Program-made: the position numbers and the translations under genes
Notes under the pieces: generated by a model
Told to the model about the DNA's origin: nothing
The model's database searches: none
Seen by the model: the letters and a program-made list of their open reading frames with translations, nothing else
In this document: one piece after another, positions 39,502 through 50,069 of the stretch
Layout: each line of letters opens with the position of its first letter
Position numbering within the stretch: the stretch's first letter is position 1
Assembly: GCF_003268775.1 (NCBI RefSeq)
Contig: NZ_QLSU01000050.1
Location: 1 to 56,407 of the forward strand
DNA length: 56,407 nt
DNA from: Paraburkholderia unamae
Lineage (GTDB): Bacteria; Pseudomonadota; Gammaproteobacteria; Burkholderiales; Burkholderiaceae
Reading direction: 5' to 3'

Positions 39502-40605
39502 GTGAAAACGACTCTGGGCGCTGTGGCGCTGCTCGCCGCCAGTTCGGCCGTGTGGGCGCAATCGAGTGTCACGATGTACGGCCGCCTGGACGGCGGCGTC
39601 GAATACCTCAATCACATCGCGAACGGCAACGGCGGCAGTTCGAGCCGCTGGAGCGCCGAAGGCGGCGACTGGGGCACCAGCATGTTCGGGCTCAAGGGCA
39701 CCGAAGACCTCGGCGGCGGCAGCGCCGCGATCTTCGACCTCGAAACCGCGGTGCAGATCATGAACGGCACCACAGGCGGCGGGCGGCTCTGGTCGCGCCG
39801 CGCGTACGTCGGCATCAAGAACGAGACGTGGGGGCAACTGCAAGCCGGTCGTAATCTTTTCATCGACAGCGACGGCGTGTGGGAATTCGATCCCTTCGTG
39901 CAGCAGGCGGTGTCGTCGGCCTCGCTCGTGCGCGGGCGCAACTGGCAGCAAACGAGCAACAACATCGAGTACCACAGCCCCGTGTGGAAGGGCTTCGATG
40001 TGCAGGGCCAGTACTCGTTCGGCAACCAGCCGGGCAACTTCAACGCAGGGGCCGAAGGCGAGTTCGGCCGCTCGGACGGCATCATGCTCACGTATCACTC
40101 GCCGCTGTTCGACATGCGCGGCATTTACGACGAGTTGCGCGATTCGAGCGGACGTTTCTCCAACATCTTCACGGCCTCGCGCGAGTACTTCGTGGGCGGC
40201 AACCTGCGCGTGCAGAAGTTCAAGATCCAGGCCGCGTACACGCATTATTCGGCGCCCGACTCGCCGCCGGGCGTGTCCGATACCGCCGACCACTACTGGC
40301 TCGGCGCGACCTGCCAGGCCACGCCGAAATGGGCCGTGACGGCCGCGGGCTTCTATATCCACGTGGGCGAGGGCGGCGGCGACGTCTCGCACGACCCGGC
40401 GAGCCACGCCATGCTCTACGCGCTCGGCACCACCTATAACCTGAGCGCGCGCACGTTCCTTTACGCAACCGTCGCGTACGTGGACAACAGCAAGAACGGC
40501 ACGTTCTCGGTGTTCGCCACGCCGCGCGATTCGAGCAATCCGACCAGCCCGCTGCCCGGCGAATCGCAGACGGGCGCCTACGTGGGCATGATGCACGTGT
40601 TCTGA
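39502..40605 (+). CDS. General porin 2
   Basis: The 367-residue precursor uses GTG at 39502 after AGGGAG and starts MKTTLGAVALLAASSAVWA, cleaved before QSSVTMYG. The barrel has the same landmarks as porin 1 (MFGLKGTEDLGGGSAAIFDLETAV near residue 73, RAYVGIKNETWGQLQAGR near 105) and ends in GMMHVF with a terminal Phe. It is clearly diverged from porin 1. It lies 53 bases upstream of the glucose dehydrogenase gene on the same strand, so it may supply glucose or other aldoses to the periplasm. Confidence 0.93.
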   Translation: MKTTLGAVALLAASSAVWAQSSVTMYGRLDGGVEYLNHIANGNGGSSSRWSAEGGDWGTSMFGLKGTEDLGGGSAAIFDLETAVQIMNGTTGGGRLWSRRAYVGIKNETWGQLQAGRNLFIDSDGVWEFDPFVQQAVSSASLVRGRNWQQTSNNIEYHSPVWKGFDVQGQYSFGNQPGNFNAGAEGEFGRSDGIMLTYHSPLFDMRGIYDELRDSSGRFSNIFTASREYFVGGNLRVQKFKIQAAYTHYSAPDSPPGVSDTADHYWLGATCQATPKWAVTAAGFYIHVGEGGGDVSHDPASHAMLYALGTTYNLSARTFLYATVAYVDNSKNGTFSVFATPRDSSNPTSPLPGESQTGAYVGMMHVF

Positions 40606-40658
40606 GGCTGCGCTTTTTCCGCCATCGCAGAAGGCATTCTTCGAGGAAGGTTGAGATC

Positions 40659-43130
40659 ATGGCCAGACAATCGAAACCGCTGGGCATCATCGGCGTCATC
40701 TCCGTGCTGTTCACGCTGCTCACCGCGGTCTACCTGATGGTTGGCGGCGCGTGGCTCGTTTCGCTGGGCGGTTCGCCGTATTACGTCGTGACCGGCGTCG
40801 TGCTGCTGATCTTCGCCTGGCTGCTGTGGCGGGCCAGTCCCAAGGCTTTCGTGCTCTATGCGCTGGTGCTGATCGGCACGGCGGTCTGGGGGCTCTGGGA
40901 ATCGGGCAGCGACTTCTGGGCGCTCGTGCCGCGCTCGGGCGTGCTGGTGGTGTTCGGCGTGTGGCTGCTGCTGCTCATGAGCTGGCATCTGGAGCCGCCG
41001 CGCAAGTTCGGCGTGCTGTCGCTTTTCGTCGGGCTCGTGGTGTGGGGCGGTGTGCTCGCCTTTGCGCATTTCAACGACCCGCAGCAGATCAACGGCACGC
41101 TGGCCGAGTCGCGCGGCACGCCCGCGCCGAACGCGGAGGGCATTCAGCCTTCCGAGTGGCCCGCCTATGGCCGCGACCAGCAAGGCACGCGCTATTCGCC
41201 GTTACAGCAGATCACGCCCGAGAACGTGCACGACCTCCAGGTGGCCTGGACCTTCCGCACAGGCGACATGAAGGGGCCCAACGATCCGGTCGAGATCACC
41301 AGCGAAGTCACGCCGATCAAGATCGGCGACCTCCTGTACCTGTGCTCGCCCCACCAGATCCTCTTCGCGCTCAGCGCGCAAACGGGCGAGCTCAAGTGGA
41401 AGTTCGATCCGAAGCTCCAGGCCGATCCGTCGTTCCAGCACGTGACTTGCCGGGGCGTGTCGTTTGTCGATCTGTCGACAAATGCGGCGGATGCGCAGAA
41501 CACGGCGAACGTTGCGGGCGCAACGGCCGCATCGGGCGTCGAGGCCGCCGCCCCCGCCAGCGACCCCGCGCCCGCCGCTCAAACCACCGCGCAAGCCGCC
41601 AACGGCGCATGCACGCGCCGCATCCTCCTGCCCGTGAACGACGGCCATCTCTACGCGCTCGACGCGCTCACGGGCGAGCGCTGTGCGGGCTTCGCCAACA
41701 ACGGCGACCTCGACCTGCAACACGCCATGCCCGTGACCACGCCCGGCATGTACGAGCCGACTTCGCCGCCCATCGTCACGAGCAAGGTGATCGTGGTGGC
41801 GGGCGCGGTCGAGGACAACTTCTCGAACCGCGAACCGTCCGGCGTGATTCGCGGCTTCGACGTGCGCACGGGCGAGCTGCTCTGGGCGTTCGATCCGGGC
41901 GCGGCGGACCCGAACAAGATTCCGGGCCCCGGCGAGCACTACGTGTGGAATTCGCCGAACTCGTGGGCGCCGGCCGCCTACGATCCGAAGCTCGACATCG
42001 TGTATCTGCCGATGGGCGTGAAGACGCCGGATATCTGGGGCGGCGACCGCACGCCCGACCTGGAGCGCTACGCGACCGGCCTGCTCGCGCTGCACGCCTC
42101 CACGGGCAAGCTCGCATGGTTCTACCAGACGGTGCACCACGACCTGTGGGACATGGACCAGCCCTCGCAGCCCACGCTCGCTGACATCACCGACAAGGAC
42201 GGCAAGACCGTGCCGGTGGTGTACGCCCCCGCGAAGACCGGCAATCTCTTCGTGCTCGACCGCCGCACCGGCGCGCTGGTCGTGCCCGCGCCCGAAATGC
42301 CGGTGCCGCAGGGCGCCGCGCCCGGCGATCATGTCGCGCCCACGCAGCCGTTCTCGCAGCTCACGTTCCGCCCGTCGAAGGACCTCACCGACGCCGACAT
42401 GTGGGGCGCCACGATGTACGACCAGCTGGTGTGCCGCGTGATGTTCCACAAGCTGCGCTATGAAGGCACGTTCACGCCGCCCTCGCTGCAAGGCACGCTG
42501 GTGTTCCCCGGCAATCTCGGCATGTTCGAGTGGGGCGGTCTGGCCATCGACACGGACCGCCAGGTCGCGGTTGCGAACCCCATCGCGCTGCCGTTCGTTT
42601 CGCGCCTGATTCCGCGCGGGCCGGGCAACCCGCAGGAGCCGCAGCCGGGCGCGAAGGGCAGCGGCACGGAGGCGGGCATCCAGCCGCAATACGGCGTGCC
42701 TTTTGGCGTGACGCTCAACCCGTTCCTCTCGCCGTTCGGCCTGCCGTGCAAGCAGCCCGCGTGGGGCTACATCTCGGCCGTGGACCTCAAGACCAACGAG
42801 ATCATATGGAAAAAGCGCATCGGCACGGTGCGTGACAGCTCGCCGCTGCCGCTGCCGTTCCGCCTGGGCATGCCGATGCTGGGCGGCCCGATGGTGACGG
42901 CGGGCGGCGTGATCTTCATCGGCGCGACCGCCGACAACTACCTGCGCGCGTTCAACGTGAACAACGGCGATCTGCTCTGGCAGGCGCGCTTGCCCGCGGG
43001 CGGACAGGCCACGCCGATGACGTACTCGATCAACGGCCGCCAGTTCGTCGTGATCGCGGCGGGCGGGCACGGTTCGTTCGGCACGAAGCTCGGCGACTAC
43101 GTGATTGCCTACGCACTGCCGCAGCAATAA
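40659..43130 (+). CDS. gcd: Membrane-bound PQQ-dependent glucose dehydrogenase
   Basis: GCD oxidises glucose to gluconolactone in the periplasm and passes electrons to ubiquinone. The 823-residue protein has five N-terminal membrane helices (about residues 10-140, with FDPQ-type ubiquinone-side loops), then an eight-bladed quinoprotein propeller beginning WPAYGRDQQGTRYSPL near 168. It follows E. coli Gcd almost throughout (EITSEVTPIKIGDLLYLC, NSPNSWAPAAYD, ATPMTYSINGRQFVVIAAGGHGS). It is about 27 residues longer because of an Ala/Thr-rich insert around residues 273-318. PQQ genes are not in the window. Quinate dehydrogenases share the layout, but Gcd likeness is much closer. Confidence 0.93.
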   Translation: MARQSKPLGIIGVISVLFTLLTAVYLMVGGAWLVSLGGSPYYVVTGVVLLIFAWLLWRASPKAFVLYALVLIGTAVWGLWESGSDFWALVPRSGVLVVFGVWLLLLMSWHLEPPRKFGVLSLFVGLVVWGGVLAFAHFNDPQQINGTLAESRGTPAPNAEGIQPSEWPAYGRDQQGTRYSPLQQITPENVHDLQVAWTFRTGDMKGPNDPVEITSEVTPIKIGDLLYLCSPHQILFALSAQTGELKWKFDPKLQADPSFQHVTCRGVSFVDLSTNAADAQNTANVAGATAASGVEAAAPASDPAPAAQTTAQAANGACTRRILLPVNDGHLYALDALTGERCAGFANNGDLDLQHAMPVTTPGMYEPTSPPIVTSKVIVVAGAVEDNFSNREPSGVIRGFDVRTGELLWAFDPGAADPNKIPGPGEHYVWNSPNSWAPAAYDPKLDIVYLPMGVKTPDIWGGDRTPDLERYATGLLALHASTGKLAWFYQTVHHDLWDMDQPSQPTLADITDKDGKTVPVVYAPAKTGNLFVLDRRTGALVVPAPEMPVPQGAAPGDHVAPTQPFSQLTFRPSKDLTDADMWGATMYDQLVCRVMFHKLRYEGTFTPPSLQGTLVFPGNLGMFEWGGLAIDTDRQVAVANPIALPFVSRLIPRGPGNPQEPQPGAKGSGTEAGIQPQYGVPFGVTLNPFLSPFGLPCKQPAWGYISAVDLKTNEIIWKKRIGTVRDSSPLPLPFRLGMPMLGGPMVTAGGVIFIGATADNYLRAFNVNNGDLLWQARLPAGGQATPMTYSINGRQFVVIAAGGHGSFGTKLGDYVIAYALPQQ

Positions 43131-43136
43131 GCGGCG

Positions 43137-43167
43137 CGCGGCCGCCTGGCTTTGCCTCGCGGCCGCG
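43137..43167 (+). terminator. Hairpin after gcd
   Basis: A perfect 9-bp GC stem, CGCGGCCGC / GCGGCCGCG with a 13-base loop, starts 6 bases after the gcd stop. No T run follows. Confidence 0.5.
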
Positions 43168-43265
43168 GTTCCCGTATTCTTCTGGCTGCGGCGCCCTTTC
43201 GCATGACGGTCGCCGCGCCTGACGCATGCGCCGCACCGCCCGTGCGCTTCATTCGTGCTTCCCAC

Positions 43266-44294
43266 ATGATCCCAACATTGCGCGCAGCGCGCGCCTGGGC
43301 GGTCTTGTCGCTCGCCCTGTTGCACACGATGAGCGCGCATGCGCAAAGCTCGGTCACGCTATACGGGGCGCTGGACACGAGCATCGAAGTCACCAATCCC
43401 GGCGCGGGCTGGGTCGCGCGCATGGACTCGGGCGCCTATCGCGGTTCGCGCTTCGGCATGCGCGGCGCGGAAGACCTGGGCGGCGGCATCAAGATCCTGT
43501 TCGAGCTCGAAAATGGCTTCGGCTCGGCCGACGGCACCCTGGCCGTGGCCAACACGATCTTCAACCGCCAGGCATGGATCGGCGTGGGCACCCCCTGGGG
43601 CACGGTGCGCGTGGGGCGGCAATACTCGCCGATCTACATCCCCTTCAAGGGACAGCTCGACGCGTTCGGCGCGGGCACCATCGCCTCGGGCCTCGACAAT
43701 CTTTCGAAGATCACGCCATACGAATCGAATGCGATCACGTATCTGTCGCCCGAGATCTACGGCTTTTCCACCACGTTGATGGCCGCGTTGCGCGACCCCG
43801 GCACGGACGGCAACGGCCTTGCCGGCGCCATCGGCACGTTCGAATGGCGACACGGGCCGTTCCGCATTTCATACGCCCACCAGCAGCAAAACGGCGATGC
43901 CGCATTGCGCGCGAACCTGGGCGGCGTGTCGTACGTATTTGGCGAGGTGACCGGCTTTCTCGCCTATTTCAACGGCGACGGCGGCACGCCGCGCTATCAC
44001 AACGACGGCGTTTCGGTGTCGGCGCGTTACGACGTCACCGCGCGCTTTCGCGCGTCGCTCGGCTACACGTGGTTGCGCGACCGCTCGGGCGGCGACAACG
44101 ACGCCGACCAGTTCAGCGCCGCCTGCGAGTACGATCTCTCGAAGCGCGTGCTGCTCTATGCCAGTGCGGGCTGGCTGCGCAATCATGGCGAGGCGACCTT
44201 CACGCTGCGCGGCGTGAACGTCACGGGCCTGCCGCCGTCCTGGCCGGGCGCGCCCGTGCGCGGCGTGCAATTCGGCATGATCGACCGCTTCTAG
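43266..44294 (+). CDS. General porin 3
   Basis: The 342-residue precursor begins MIPTLRAARAWAVLSLALLHTMSAHA and is cleaved before QSSVTLYG. Barrel features include FGMRGAEDLGGGIKILFELENGF near residue 64 and RQAWIGVGTPWGTVRVGRQYSP near 100. It ends in FGMIDRF, with the terminal Phe of outer-membrane porins. It is the shortest of the three porins here. The start at 43266 gives a normal signal peptide; the in-frame region upstream is not signal-like. gcd lies upstream and an MFS exporter downstream, without evidence of an operon. Confidence 0.92.
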   Translation: MIPTLRAARAWAVLSLALLHTMSAHAQSSVTLYGALDTSIEVTNPGAGWVARMDSGAYRGSRFGMRGAEDLGGGIKILFELENGFGSADGTLAVANTIFNRQAWIGVGTPWGTVRVGRQYSPIYIPFKGQLDAFGAGTIASGLDNLSKITPYESNAITYLSPEIYGFSTTLMAALRDPGTDGNGLAGAIGTFEWRHGPFRISYAHQQQNGDAALRANLGGVSYVFGEVTGFLAYFNGDGGTPRYHNDGVSVSARYDVTARFRASLGYTWLRDRSGGDNDADQFSAACEYDLSKRVLLYASAGWLRNHGEATFTLRGVNVTGLPPSWPGAPVRGVQFGMIDRF

Positions 44295-44406
44295 GCGCCG
44301 TTCTTGTAGACTCATTCGCAGCAGCGCGTGCCGGAGGGAGCGTGAAGCATTGCCTTGCCCCGATTGTCGCGACGAATGAGGCGGCCGCGCAGGCGGACGG
44401 TGCGCC

Positions 44407-45918
44407 ATGAGGCTGCGCGCGCTGCCGCATTTCTCGCCGCTGCGCGTGTTCTTCTTCACGCTGGCACTGGGCGCGGCTACGGGCGTGGACTTCGTCGCTT
44501 CGTCGATGATGGGCATTGCGGGCACCCACATACGCGGCGGCGTGCACGCCTCGCCCGAGGACTTTCTCTGGAGCATGACCTCGTACGCGGCGATGGCGAG
44601 CGTCGTGAACCTGATGCTCGGGCGCATTGCGCGGCACGCGAGCTACCGCACCTTCACCGTCACCGGGCTCGTGATCGCGGCCCTCGGCTCGCTGCTGTGC
44701 GCGCTGAGCGAAACGCCGCTGGAACTCACGATCGCCCGCGCCGTGCAGGGCTTCGGCGCGGGCGGGCTGTTCGCGGCCTCGCGCATCCTCATCCAGCTCG
44801 TGGCCGCGCGCGACGAGCGGCCGCCGCTCTTCATCGGCTTCAATATCGGCTCGCTCGGGCTCTCCGCCGTCACGCCGTGGCTCGCGGCCGAACTGGTCGA
44901 AAGCGCGGCGTGGCAAATGGTCTTCGTGATCCAGGTGGTGCTCGCGCTCGGCGTGCTCGTGCTGGTGCTGCTCACTTACCCGCGCCGCGTGGAGCCGAGC
45001 GGCGGCATCTGGCAGATCGACATCGACCCCATGGACTGGTCGGTGGTGATTCTCTTCGGTCTCGGCGCGATGGTGCTCATGCACGGCCTGGGCGACCTGC
45101 GTTTCTACGAGTTCGCAAGCTCGCCCTCGGTCGCGCTCACGCCGCTCGCCGGCTTTTTGCTGATCGGCGCGGCATTCGCGCGGCTGCATCGCGAGCCGAA
45201 TCTCTGGCTCAATCCCCAGGCGCTGCTCGGACGGCGCTACCTGGTCGGCATCCTGTTCTACGCGATCTACTACTTTCTCAACGGGCTCTGGAACTACCTG
45301 ATCCCCACACTCCTGCAAACCGGCTTCGGTTTCGGTTTTCAGGTCACGGGCGAAGTGCTCACGTGGGCCTCGACGCTGAGCCTGATGGCGATGCTGTGCT
45401 TTTCGACGATCGCGCCCAAGGTGTTCGGGCGCCGCCGCTATATCGCCCTTGGCTACGTGATGTTCGCTGCCGCGTTGCTGATGCTCTCGCTGCGCACCAT
45501 GAGCGGCGTGTCGATGACGGTGATCCTGCCCGCGCTCTTTCTGCAAGGGCTCACAGTGCCGTTCGTGATGGCGCAGGTCGCGGGCATGACGTTCGCCGAG
45601 TTCGCGGAAGACGATTTTCAGCATGCCTATGCATTCAAGAACATCGTGCGGCAAATCGCGACCGCAAGCGGAACCGGTGCGGCGAGCCTGTGGCTGCAAT
45701 ACGGCGAAGCCATCGCGCGCACGCGACTCGTGGAGCGCATGACGCTGTTCGACCTGGGCGGCATGCCGTCGATGGAGGAACTCTCGCGCATGGGCGCGAT
45801 GCTCGAGACCCAGGCCACGCTCGTGGCGAGCGCGAATCTGCTTTCCTGGCTCGCCATCTTCTGCGCCGCGGTGGCGTTCGCCGCGCTGGTGATTCGCTGG
45901 CGCCGCGCGACGCAATAG
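44407..45918 (+). CDS. MFS transporter, 14-helix drug-exporter type
   Basis: A 503-residue membrane protein with about fourteen hydrophobic segments, as in the DHA2 branch of MFS exporters. A motif C-like stretch (ARAVQGFGAGGLFAASRI near residue 117) and a loop DDFQHAYAFKNIVRQIATASGTGAASLW near 400, shared with EmrB-like carriers, are visible. No membrane-fusion or regulator gene is adjacent, so the substrate is unknown. It lies 112 bases after porin 3 and about 220 bases before an ABC-F gene on the same strand. Confidence 0.83.
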   Translation: MRLRALPHFSPLRVFFFTLALGAATGVDFVASSMMGIAGTHIRGGVHASPEDFLWSMTSYAAMASVVNLMLGRIARHASYRTFTVTGLVIAALGSLLCALSETPLELTIARAVQGFGAGGLFAASRILIQLVAARDERPPLFIGFNIGSLGLSAVTPWLAAELVESAAWQMVFVIQVVLALGVLVLVLLTYPRRVEPSGGIWQIDIDPMDWSVVILFGLGAMVLMHGLGDLRFYEFASSPSVALTPLAGFLLIGAAFARLHREPNLWLNPQALLGRRYLVGILFYAIYYFLNGLWNYLIPTLLQTGFGFGFQVTGEVLTWASTLSLMAMLCFSTIAPKVFGRRRYIALGYVMFAAALLMLSLRTMSGVSMTVILPALFLQGLTVPFVMAQVAGMTFAEFAEDDFQHAYAFKNIVRQIATASGTGAASLWLQYGEAIARTRLVERMTLFDLGGMPSMEELSRMGAMLETQATLVASANLLSWLAIFCAAVAFAALVIRWRRATQ

Positions 45919-45980
45919 GGCGGCGCGTGCCGCAAGCCGCCCCGCGTGGCGCACGGACAACGGCGCGGCAGAGCGACCGC

Positions 45981-46009
45981 TTGTGCCCGGCAACGCACGT
46001 TGCTATCAT
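45981..46009 (+). promoter_or_regulatory. Promoter of the ABC-F gene
   Basis: TTGTGC (45981-45986; 4 of 6) and TATCAT (46004-46009; 5 of 6) are exactly 17 bases apart. Transcription would start near 46016, leaving a leader of about 127 bases. The in-frame ATG at 46008 overlaps the -10 box and cannot be used from this promoter. Confidence 0.6.
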
Positions 46010-46142
46010 GCGCCTTTCATTCCTTCCAGCCGGACTCCCGCCAAAGTGGATAACTAAGCTCTCCCCAAAAAATGTTTTCGCGCCAGCACATGGGCAAGCC
46101 ATGCATGCCGCGCGAATGGTTTCACACATTCGGGAGAAGCTT

Positions 46143-47786
<1,644 letters not shown>

Positions 47787-47825
47787 TCGATCAGCATACC
47801 GAAGCGTTGGCGCACCGCGTGTGCA

Positions 47826-48863
47826 TCAAGGCACGAGCGGCGGATCGAGGCGCGCGAAGGCCGCCTGGCGGCGATACGGAAAGTGCGGATAGGGCGCATC
47901 GACGCGGCTCGCGTCATCCAGTCGCGCGACCTGCTCCGCGTCGAGCGACCAGCCCACCGCGCCCAGGTTGTCGCGCAACTGCTGCTCGTTGCGCGCGCCC
48001 ACGATCACCGAAGCGACCGTGGGCCGCTGCAAGAGCCAGTTGAGCGCGATCTGCGGGACGGACCTGCCTGTTTCGGCGGCAATGGCGTCGAGCGCGTCCA
48101 CGACGCGATAAAGGCGCTCCGCCTCCACGGGCGGTCCGAACGAAGCCGTTTCGTGCAGCCGGCTGCTTGCGGGCAGCGCGGCCCCGCGACGAATCTTGCC
48201 GGTCAGGCGGCCCCAGCCCAGCGGGCTCCACACCAGCGCGCCCAGGCCTTGATCCGCGCCGAGCGGCATCAGGTCCCACTCGTAATCGCGCCCGACGAGC
48301 GAGTAATACACCTGGTTCGCGACATAGCGCGACCAGCCGTGCCGCTCGGCGATCGCCAGCGACTTCATGATCTGCCAGCCCGCGAAGTTGGATACGCCGA
48401 GATAGCGCACCTTGCCCGCGCGCACGAAATCGTCGAGCGTGGAGAGCGTTTCTTCGATGGGCGTGAGCGCGTCGAAGGCGTGAAGTTGCAGGATGTCGAT
48501 ATAGTCCGTGCGCAAGCGCGTGAGCGCGTCGTCCACGGCGCGTATCAAGCGGGCGCGTGAAGCGCCGGCGTCGTGCGGACCGTCGCCCATCGGCAGGCCG
48601 GTCTTGGTGGAGATGAGCACGCGATCGCGGCGGCCTTGCAGCGCGGCGCCGAGCACGCTTTCAGAGGCGCCATGCGAATAGACATCGGCGGTGTCGAACA
48701 GCGTGACGCCGGCGTCGAGGCAGATATCGACGATGCGCCGGGCGTCGTCGGCGTTCGTCGCGCCCCATGCGCCAAAGAGCGGCCCCGAGCCGCCGAAGGT
48801 CGCCGCGCCGAAGCTCAGCACGGGGACTTTGAGGCCGGAACGACCAAGCGAGCGATATTCCAT
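47826..48863 (-). CDS. Aldo/keto reductase
   Basis: A 345-residue NADPH-dependent reductase of the AKR superfamily (YajO/YghZ-like). Catalytic residues are in DTADVYSHGASE (Asp and Tyr, near residue 56), ISTKTGLP (Lys near 87) and LQLHAFD (His near 128). The cofactor site includes SVIVGARNEQQLRDNLGAVGW near 290. The start at 48863 begins the family motif MEYRSLGRSGLKVP after GAAGAAG; the longer open frame is unconserved. It is divergent from a LysR regulator across 121 bases, which probably controls it. The carbonyl substrate is unknown. Confidence 0.9.
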   Translation of the reverse strand: MEYRSLGRSGLKVPVLSFGAATFGGSGPLFGAWGATNADDARRIVDICLDAGVTLFDTADVYSHGASESVLGAALQGRRDRVLISTKTGLPMGDGPHDAGASRARLIRAVDDALTRLRTDYIDILQLHAFDALTPIEETLSTLDDFVRAGKVRYLGVSNFAGWQIMKSLAIAERHGWSRYVANQVYYSLVGRDYEWDLMPLGADQGLGALVWSPLGWGRLTGKIRRGAALPASSRLHETASFGPPVEAERLYRVVDALDAIAAETGRSVPQIALNWLLQRPTVASVIVGARNEQQLRDNLGAVGWSLDAEQVARLDDASRVDAPYPHFPYRRQAAFARLDPPLVP

Positions 48864-48984
48864 CTTCTTCTCCATGAGCGTTGATGTGCCGCGCAAAGCG
48901 CATTCACAAGCCCATGTTGACTCATGCGAAAGCCGCGATGAAGATGGCAAAATGGCAGATCGCTCATGCAAAAATGGAATAGGC

Positions 48985-49938
48985 ATGGATACGATTCGTT
49001 CGATGCGCGTCTTCGCGCGCGCCGTGGAACTGGGCAGCCTTTCGGCCGTGGCGCGCGAGATGGGCGCGACGCAGCCCACCGTCAGCAAGATCGTCGCGGG
49101 TCTGGAGGCGGAACTGGGCGCGCGTCTGCTCACCCGCACGACCACCACGCTTGCGCCCACCGAGGCGGGCGCGCGCTTTTACCGGCGCGCGCGCGAACTG
49201 CTCGAAGCCTTCGACGAAGCCGCCGCCGACGTGAAGGGCTCGCAGGAGCGGCCCGAAGGCCGCCTGCGCGTCGCCGCGCCGGTCAGCTTTGGCGTGCTGC
49301 ATCTAAACCGGCTCGTGCACGAATTCATGACGCGGTACCCCGGCATCGAAGTGGATCTGATGCTCAACGATCGCTTCGTCGATCCGGTGGCGGAGGGCGT
49401 GGACGTGACCTTGCGCATTGGGCGCGACCTGCCGCCTGATGTGATCGCGCGGCCCGTGGCCGAGTCGCGGCGCAGGATCGTGGCCGCCCCCGCGTTGCTG
49501 CGCGACGGCCCCAAAATCCGCCAACCCGACGACCTTGCAAAGCATGCATACCTCCACTACGCGTCGCCCGCGAATGCGCAGCCGCTCGAATTGCGTCATC
49601 GCGACGGGCGCGTGGCGAGTGTCGCGGTTCGCGGGCGCTACCGCATCAACAATTCGCTGGCGATACGCGAAAGCCTGCTCGCGGGCGCCGGGCTGACGCT
49701 CGCGCCCGACTGGCTGGTGGGCGACCTGCTCGCGCACGGGCGGCTCGAAACGGTTTTGCCGGCGTGGTCGGCCCGCCCACACGAGTTGTTCCTGCTGTTT
49801 GCCCCAGGACGTTACCGGCCCGCGCGGGCGCGCCTTTTCATCGAGTTTCTGGGCACGCGGCTCCTCGCGGCCGACGGGCTGTACTGGCAGGCGAGCGAAA
49901 GGGCGCAGTGCAAGGAGGGCGTAGCTCCGCGCGGGTGA
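48985..49938 (+). CDS. LysR-family transcriptional regulator
   Basis: A 317-residue LysR protein of the CrgA/AaeR-like subgroup: MDTIRSMRVFARAVELGSLSAVAREMGATQPTVSKIVAGLEAELGARLLTRTTT in the DNA-binding domain, then an effector domain with GRLRVAAPVSFGVLHLNRLVHEFM near residue 88. The start at 48985 begins the conserved N terminus. Being divergent from the aldo/keto reductase gene, it probably regulates that gene. It is followed by a hairpin and then the Fur-box operon, and seems unrelated to the latter. Confidence 0.88.
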   Translation: MDTIRSMRVFARAVELGSLSAVAREMGATQPTVSKIVAGLEAELGARLLTRTTTTLAPTEAGARFYRRARELLEAFDEAAADVKGSQERPEGRLRVAAPVSFGVLHLNRLVHEFMTRYPGIEVDLMLNDRFVDPVAEGVDVTLRIGRDLPPDVIARPVAESRRRIVAAPALLRDGPKIRQPDDLAKHAYLHYASPANAQPLELRHRDGRVASVAVRGRYRINNSLAIRESLLAGAGLTLAPDWLVGDLLAHGRLETVLPAWSARPHELFLLFAPGRYRPARARLFIEFLGTRLLAADGLYWQASERAQCKEGVAPRG

Positions 49939-49947
49939 ATTGGCAAC

Positions 49948-49978
49948 GAGCCGGAAACACCTTGTAATTTTCGGGCTC
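49948..49978 (+). terminator. Hairpin after the LysR gene
   Basis: GAGCCGGAAA (49948-49957) pairs with TTTTCGGGCTC (49968-49978) with one mismatch, 10 bases after the stop codon. The T run after it is weak. Confidence 0.5.
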
Positions 49979-49992
49979 TCTACCTTTCAAAT

Positions 49993-50011
49993 GAAAACGA
50001 GTATCATTACC
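49993..50011. promoter_or_regulatory. Fur-box-like operator of the flavin electron-transfer operon
   Basis: These 19 bases match the classical Fur consensus (GATAATGATAATCATTATC) at 14 of 19 positions, with the right half ATCATTA exact. It lies about 60 bases before the first gene, where a repressor would cover the promoter. Iron-dependent repression is therefore expected. Confidence 0.65.
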
Positions 50012-50069
50012 GTTCGTAATATTTGGATGCGGTTTGGGCTGTGATACCGGGATTTCGGCAGAAGCAAGG

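Noticed and set aside
41202..43346. A 714-codon open frame antisense to gcd
   Set aside because: It is a mirror of GC-rich codon bias; its translation is Arg/His/Ala-rich without any domain, while the opposite strand is an unmistakable Gcd.
46008..46142. In-frame N-terminal extension of the ABC-F protein from ATG 46008
   Set aside because: That ATG overlaps the predicted -10 box, and a good ribosome site precedes the ATG at 46143, where family likeness begins.
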